Assembly (NCBI GenBank): GCA_020465985.1
Contig: JAANYP010000423.1
Location: 62,001-126,000, forward strand
Reading direction: 5' to 3'
Origin: Centrapalus pauciflorus
Taxonomy: Eukaryota; Streptophyta; Magnoliopsida; Asterales; Asteraceae
DNA length: 64,000 bases
Made by a program: the position numbers and the translations under genes. How positions within the stretch are numbered: position 1 is the stretch's first letter; each line of letters begins with the position of its first letter. Positions 58,603 to 64,000 of the stretch are shown piece after piece. Under the pieces are notes generated by a model. It did no database searches, was not told the origin of the DNA, and saw only the letters and a program-made list of their open reading frames with translations.

Positions 58603-61546
58603 ATGGCGGACATAATTTTTGTTCCAAAGCATAACATGGTCATTTCTCCTGACCATGCTATTCCTGAGGCGCAAGCCTTCCGCCAGATGGTGGATTTCTT
58701 GGTAGGGTCTAGAATCTCGTATGCGCTATCCCACAATATCCAGATCGTCATTCCTTATGTGCGTTAGTTCTATGACCATCTGCAAGTAGATTGTACTGTC
58801 ACTCCGACAGTTTTGAGGACAAGGATTGGTGGTAATCCTTTGGTATTTTCAGCAGACATTCTACGTCAAGTGCTTCAATTAGGCACTCAAGAGCAAGAGG
58901 ATGGGCCTATTGACTTCCAACTATCAATCAGGCAGGCTGCCTTTGTAAGAATGGGCTATAGTCTGGATGTTACTAAGTCATTATATATGAAAAGTGGGCT
59001 AATTGGCCAATGGCGATATCTAGCGCATGTGTTCATGGTCTGTTTTCCTGCGAAGAAAGCTGGGTTTGACTATATTGTTTCGAAGATCCAATCGGGGATG
59101 ATCGCGTTAGTCTATAATCAAAAGTTCAGTTTTTCAGAGATGTTCTTCTCAGAGTTCGTTCATCAGATAACAGCTCCGGAGCGGGAAAGATTTCTGCTTT
59201 ACCCTCGCTTCGTGATGATGCTAATCAGACACTTTTTGCCAAACCTGCCACAGCTTAACGATATTCAGAGCGTTGCGGTCATCGATAAGAGAATATTTGT
59301 CGATTGCTCCTCTCATCGAGGAAGGTTAGCTATCCTACTAGAGGGACCTTTGTTTGGTGCTGTAATCGACCCGAACTTTGTAGCCCCTGAAGATGCCAAC
59401 TGGGCAGGAGAGGTGCAAGTTCAACAGCAACAGCCACAGCAACAAAGACAGCAACAAACACGCCCTCAACAACAGAGGAGAAGACAAAGGCCTTCCGCGA
59501 GTCAAATTCAGGCAGATAGGCCTTCTACTAGCCAAATTCAAGAGCCAGAAGAGGCTGGCCCTTCGAGTGCACCAGCCGAATCTAATCCGACATTTCAAAC
59601 ATTGCAAGAGATTTGGGCAGCGGGTCCGAATGCAAATGAGGAAATCACGACTGAATTAGTTGGAGAATTATTGGAGCCTCCGGAAGGAGAAGTTGACGTG
59701 TTTAGGCAAATAGATGAGTATCAACCTGAGCAAGCAGGTAATGACAAGTCATCTTCGGATACTGAATCCGAGGAAATGGAAGAAATAGAAGCTGAAGAAG
59801 AAACAGAAGATCCGTCCATCCAACTGGGGACGTATGGATCACGGTTAGTTGTAACTGATGAAGAAGTTAGGAGGAAGAGAGCTTCAGAGGAGTCAGACGA
59901 CTCAGACTATGAAGAAGAGGAGGTTGCACCTCTGGTACATCGACAAAGGGCAAAACGTCATAGATTCATGCAGGGAGCTCCTTCGGCCTCTGCTTCCCAG
60001 CCAGAAATACCTCAACCTCCATCCGTTCAATCTACCATTCCACCACCACCACCACCTGTTGAACCATATATTCTATCGCCAATCATTCCAACCCCCATAC
60101 AATCCATACCATCCACTTCATCCACTTTCATGGACAACCAACGGTTTTCTGAGCTGAAAAGCAAGGTCGACTTCCAACAAGTCTAAATCTTTGGTTTGAC
60201 AAAGGCTCTCGGCGAAATACAGAATCATAATGCACAAATAGACATCGAGAATGCCGAGTTGAAGAAAGTTGTGGGCAAAATTGAGGAGGAAAACTTGGAG
60301 CTTAAAACCTTTGTTGCTGATCAGGAGGCCGAGATACGATCAATGCGCTCCCTTATTGAGCAATTATTGAAAAACCTAAAGGCTCATGAGGAGACTAGTT
60401 GCCGGGATCAGGAAGAGCTGCCCAGGGATGGTGATGATGACGGCAATGATCCCAGCGCGCAAAGAGATAATGAGCCAGTAGATTTTTCTGCTACTCAGCA
60501 TGCTGAGGTTCAGGGGGAGCCGAGTCAATTGGAAGCTACAGGAGGAGAGGCTGGTTCCTCAAGGACTTTGGAGAGTGATATGATAGATGCGCTAAAAGAT
60601 ATTGAGGAAGAACTAATGGAATTTGATTTTGAAGATGAAATGGAGGAGTTGGAGGAAGGGGAATTCGTACCAGAGGAGATTGTTGATTGGAGATCCGACG
60701 ATGATGTGATAGAAGACGAGGACGATAATGTCAACGAAGTGATTATCAATTCACAGCCTATCACGGAGTTATATGTGCGAGATAATCACAATGTGATTGA
60801 TATAGATGAGATCAAGATCGCCTCGGTCGAAGACTCAGAACTTGAAGAAGCAGAAAAGGAGCCATCTAGGGCTGAGTGGATGAAGCTTTGGTTCTATAAA
60901 GAAGAAAAGAAGACAAAGCCAAAGATGAAGAAAAGAATGAGAATTCCGGGTGCTGGAAATCTCTCAGGAGGAATTATAAGTTGGTTCTTTGACCGGGAAC
61001 TGCAGCTATTTATTTTGAAAAGGAGAGATGGTCTTCAATACTTGAGGCGAACACTGAAAGTATTCAATACACTGCCCAAGATTGAAGTGAAAGAGTTAGC
61101 CTAGAAGGAGCTGATTAATATTGGAGATGATCAGTACGCCGAAGTGATTGCAAAAATTATAAGGAAAGAAGGTCGGTCAGGCAAATTTGAACGACTCAAG
61201 CCAAGGACTGGAAAGAGGGTCGAGGATAGACCCTCATACAGGTAGGCCATGGGCCAGGACGGTATACAAACCTGTGAGATGTCTGAAGAAAGTGCCAATG
61301 AAATCGATGCCACAAGATGTTCTAGGCAACATGAAATGGTGGTATGTCGATAATGACACAGCTGAAGTAGTCATGGAAGATACACAGGACAAAGTGATTT
61401 TGCAAGTGTATGATCCTCTACACCTGATAAACCTATCAAAGGACGATCTGAAGAAGCTACATGATCAGCATATCTTCTTTCATGAAGGATGGAGATCTGA
61501 AGCCAGAAAGTTCCAAAAGGTAGTCAGAGTATGTATTGATGCATGA
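58603..61546 (+). pseudogene. third ORF of copia E3 (large, nearly continuous)
   Basis: From ATG 58603 (MADIIFVPKHNMVISPDHAI) one frame runs with only single stops: TAG at 58765 and TAA at 60184. A TAG follows near 61102 (after EVKELA), and a small deletion near 61220 shifts the last part to 61187-61546. The product would be about 980 residues. N-terminal domain (1-235: FRQMVDFLVGSRISYALSHN, IGQWRYLAHVFMVCFPAKKA, RFLLYPRFVMMLIRHFLP); Gln/Arg-rich stretch (about 268-300); acidic and Ser-rich segment; Pro-rich segment; coiled coil (about 530-590); very acidic patch; C-terminal domain (LSGGIISWFFDRELQLFILK, KFERLKPRTGKR, VYDPLHLINLSKDDLKKLHD). No signal peptide or clear membrane segment. It occupies the place of the env-like ORF of SIRE-type copia elements. 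Function unknown. Confidence 0.82.
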
Positions 61547-61618
61547 ATATACGCAGGAAGTAGTATATATAGCTCTAGTACTTAATCAAGATGTAAATAG
61601 TTAGTTATAAGCTATCGT

Positions 61619-61630
61619 CAATGGGGAGTC
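61619..61630 (+). other. polypurine tract of copia E3
   Basis: CAATGGGGAGTC just before the LTR, like AAGGGGAGTC in E2. Confidence 0.8.
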
Positions 61631-62278
61631 TGTTGGTACACCCTGTGTGACGATAGTAGTCTAAGATGTGTTGGCATTTTGTCTAAGTCATATTACAAAG
61701 TATTGGGTATTAACGAGTGTTTGATATATGTGTTTATATATGTTTGATAGTTATTGATTGTATGTTTGAACTTGATGTAACGTATTACAAGAAGTTCAAA
61801 CATAAAATCCAAAGATTAATTCAAATATAAGTTAAATCATATAATCAAATATAAGTTGAACATGAGAAATTCGAATTTAGTGACAAATTCGAATTTAGCA
61901 TGGAAGTAAATTCGAATATACCCTATAAGGCAGATTCGAGATTGTCAAGGGGACAAACTCGAATGGGCCTTAGGCCTGATTCGAGTTTGGCCCATGACAA
62001 ACTCGAATGAGCCTCTATAATTAGGGATTAACTCGAATCATTAGTAGACTTTTGCAGAATTCGTATGAGATTAAGCAAAAGGGCGATCTTGAGTTTATCA
62101 GTTTAGTGAGTGTTGTTTCGGAGAGAATCATCTCGTAGGTGCGTTCGTCGTCGTCCGTACAGCGTGTTGATAGTCTCCGTGTTCCGTGTGAGAGTTTTTT
62201 CCGTCAAGCCGTTAACGAGGATTCCGCACTCGTTGACGGTGTCGTGTCTAGATAGATCTGTAGAGTCAAGACCTTACA
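61631..62278 (+). repeat. 3' LTR of copia E3
   Basis: 648 bp, TGTTGGTACACCC to GACCTTACA. It has the same layout as the E2 LTRs, but its motifs are of the CGAGTTT/AACTCGAAT type where E2 has CGAACTTG. It shares ACGAGGATTCCGCACTCGTT. The 5' LTR of E3 is not in the window. Confidence 0.88.
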
Positions 62279-62925
62279 TTTTGCGAGACAGTCAAAGAAC
62301 CAATCAGATAGCGGTGTCAAACTCACTTTAAGTATTGCACTGTCACACTTAGGAATTTTTTATTCCTTTGATTGTTTGTCATGACATACATTCCAAGTTG
62401 ATTGCCGGTATGTTTTTCCATTTAAACATTTCAACACTTGGGAATTTCCTTTTGCCTTTTTATTTATCAAGAAACTACCTTACGTGTCCCATACTTAGAC
62501 ATACTTCTATGATCAAGGCAGACACACAATGATTATGACTTTTTAGTATTTGCAAATTATCTTTAAAAGGCAAACGTCCGACACAGGTATGTATTTACAT
62601 ACAACAAAGTGTCTTAGTTCGTCTTAGAGTTATTCTCATTTTAGCAAGGCAGCGGTGACAGGTTGTACTCATGTACAACAAAGCGACTTATCTTGCTAGT
62701 TTAAGTCAAACAGCGGTGACAGATCTGTACTTACGTACAACCAAGTGACTTGTTTTGAGTTCCTTTTCTTTACAAAACTTTTTCTTTCTCAGTTTAAGAT
62801 GTATTTTGATGAAGCTATACATCCACCAGATAAATTTGCATACCTCATTCATAGTCATTCTCTGTATGTCTATAACATAAAAATTAAGACCTTTTGGTCA
62901 TACATCTAAGTTAGTTACACATATG
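62279..62925 (-). repeat. inverted fragment of the copia 3' non-coding region
   Basis: On the minus strand this matches about 41640-42300 of E2 and 56780-57480 of E3: the 'CACCGCTATCTGATTGAACC' block, the hairpin array (62585-62760) and the ACTTAGATGTATGACC block. It abuts the E3 LTR end exactly, so E3 probably inserted into an antisense copy of its own family. TTTTG at 62279-62283 may be E3's right target duplication. Confidence 0.82.
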
Positions 62926-63696
62926 TGTTGGGTTTCCTATACCCTTGCTAGGTTAAATTAAAACTTTGCGGAAAATTAAATAACCTAACTATGCAAGAAT
63001 ATAAAACCTTAAGGATCTAACCAAACAAGCTAAGCAACTAATTATTAAAATAAAGAGATGAATAAGAAAAACTAACCTTGAGAAAATTCGCAATTTTCAC
63101 CACGAAGAACGATTTCACGAACAGCCTCTGAATCGAGCAACAGGCGTCTACAGCAAGATCGCCTCTAGTTGTTCACACCCAATGAACAAAACAAAAGATA
63201 ATTATAACTTTTCTAAGCTCAGATCTCAGAGTCCCAAAACTTGGTATCCCTTGTGATCGTTAGAGAACTTAGAATTGAATGAGCGAGCAATGAAGCAGGC
63301 AGGGGCTGCCTATTTATAGGTTTTAGAAACCTACAAATTTTTGATCCCAAATCCATGTGGGATGGATTGGTGGCCGGCCCCCCTATTAGGGTTTAGGGGG
63401 TGCCCTGTTGACTATCAACTAATTGCAGTTTAGCCCTGTACTTCCTCAATTAATTCTACTAGCTTCCGGTTAATTTATTAACTATTAATAAATTAACAAA
63501 CTAACTCATTAATCAAATATAATCAATTATTTAGTTTCTAATTAATTTATTAAACATAATAAATTAACAAACTAATTAACATTATATATTTAAGTTAATC
63601 ATCTTCTCTTTACAATTCATTGCATGCACCCAAAAAGGATCCAGCCTGATAACAATATGTTTACAAATAATTGTGAATTGGACACTAATTCCAACA
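62926..63696 (-). repeat. 3' LTR of an unrelated minus-strand copia element
   Basis: 771 bp with terminal inverted TGTTGG...CCAACA. On the minus strand it starts TGTTGGAATTAGTGTCC next to a polypurine tract and ends GGAAACCCAACA. It is inserted in the inverted copia fragment (left flank ATATG at 62921-62925). It contains CTGCCTATTTATAGG, a TATA-like core on either reading. Confidence 0.8.
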
Positions 63697-64000
63697 GTCT
63701 CCCACTTGGACAAGTTGGCAACTATTTGTCTAAACACATTCTATTACCAACCTTCCTAGCTACTCGATACAGCTGCCGAACTCTGAATCATATCAGAGCT
63801 AATCCTTTAGATAAGGGATCAACTATTCCTTCGTTCTCTGATATCGTATGAAACTAAGACATGGATTATAATCAATCTTTGGTTTCAAAATTATGTTTCT
63901 GATTTCCGATTAATATCACTATATGAGACTTATTAATTGAACACTTCAATTTTGTCTCGGTCGGGCCCGACACTCTAGAATCAACGTTTAATCATCAGAG
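63697..64000 (-). other. polypurine tract and 3' internal end of the minus-strand copia element
   Basis: On the minus strand CCAAGTGGGAGAC (63697-63709) is the polypurine tract. The rest, to the window edge, is the non-coding end of the internal region. The element continues beyond 64000. I see no coding frame I can identify here. Confidence 0.7.

Noticed and set aside
35286..62278. LTRs at 35286 and 61631 as the two ends of one large composite element
   Set aside because: Both start TGTTGGTACACCC, but their bodies differ strongly in length and sequence, and pol occurs twice between them.
62110..62331. Arg-rich ORF spanning the end of the E3 LTR
   Set aside because: It crosses the LTR boundary into an unrelated inverted fragment, so it is a chance frame.

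Overview
The window looks like intergenic plant DNA built almost entirely of nested transposable elements. I see no host protein gene, tRNA or rRNA. Gypsy and copia LTR retrotransposons carry plant-type primer binding sites: initiator tRNA-Met sites in one set, and a TGGCGCCGTTGCCGGGGA site of the tRNA-Asp type in an Athila/Tat-like element. A hAT-type DNA transposon, microsatellites and AT-rich spacers fit a large dicot genome. Near-palindromes such as AACTCGCCGAGTTC, and the SIRE-like copia with a large third ORF, make an Asteraceae host (lettuce tribe) my best guess. That guess rests on memory and was not checked.

Layout. 1-6498: decayed minus-strand gypsy element (integrase, RNase H, RT, protease, gag, PBS, 2.4-kb LTR). 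6499-9316: mixed DNA with a 934-bp hAT element (8-bp target duplication), a CACTA-like end, a copia leader with a gag start, and a GC-rich tandem repeat. 9318-31830: plus-strand Athila/Tat-like element that keeps only gag and protease; its segment 'partial LTR + PBS + leader + gag' is present three times in tandem (2033-bp unit). A young chromovirus-type gypsy (16041-26091, minus strand, 1476-aa open polyprotein, near-identical LTRs) sits in the third gag copy. 31831-35285: debris of another copia element with a short LTR-like block and a degenerate ORF.

35286-62278: three related plus-strand SIRE-like copia elements, here called E1, E2 and E3. E2 (38270-46918) lies inside the gag-pol boundary of E1 with a 5-bp target duplication. 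E3 (50886-62278) follows a truncated E1 and has lost its 5' LTR. 62279-62925 is an inverted piece of the same family's 3' region. 62926-64000 is the 3' LTR and internal end of an unrelated minus-strand copia.

The most interesting material is in E1-E3. Gag and pol lie in one frame with a TAA between them, and a 3'-splice-site-like sequence follows the TAA in both surviving copies. In E3 a GTAAGT donor in gag would join to it in frame. A roughly 980-codon third ORF starts 2 nt after another CAG acceptor in both E2 and E3. Between pol and this ORF lies an array of compound hairpins whose stems persist while loops and pairs change. Together these suggest a splicing-based expression plan with a structured RNA region. 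This is inference from the sequence alone, and all three copies are now broken.
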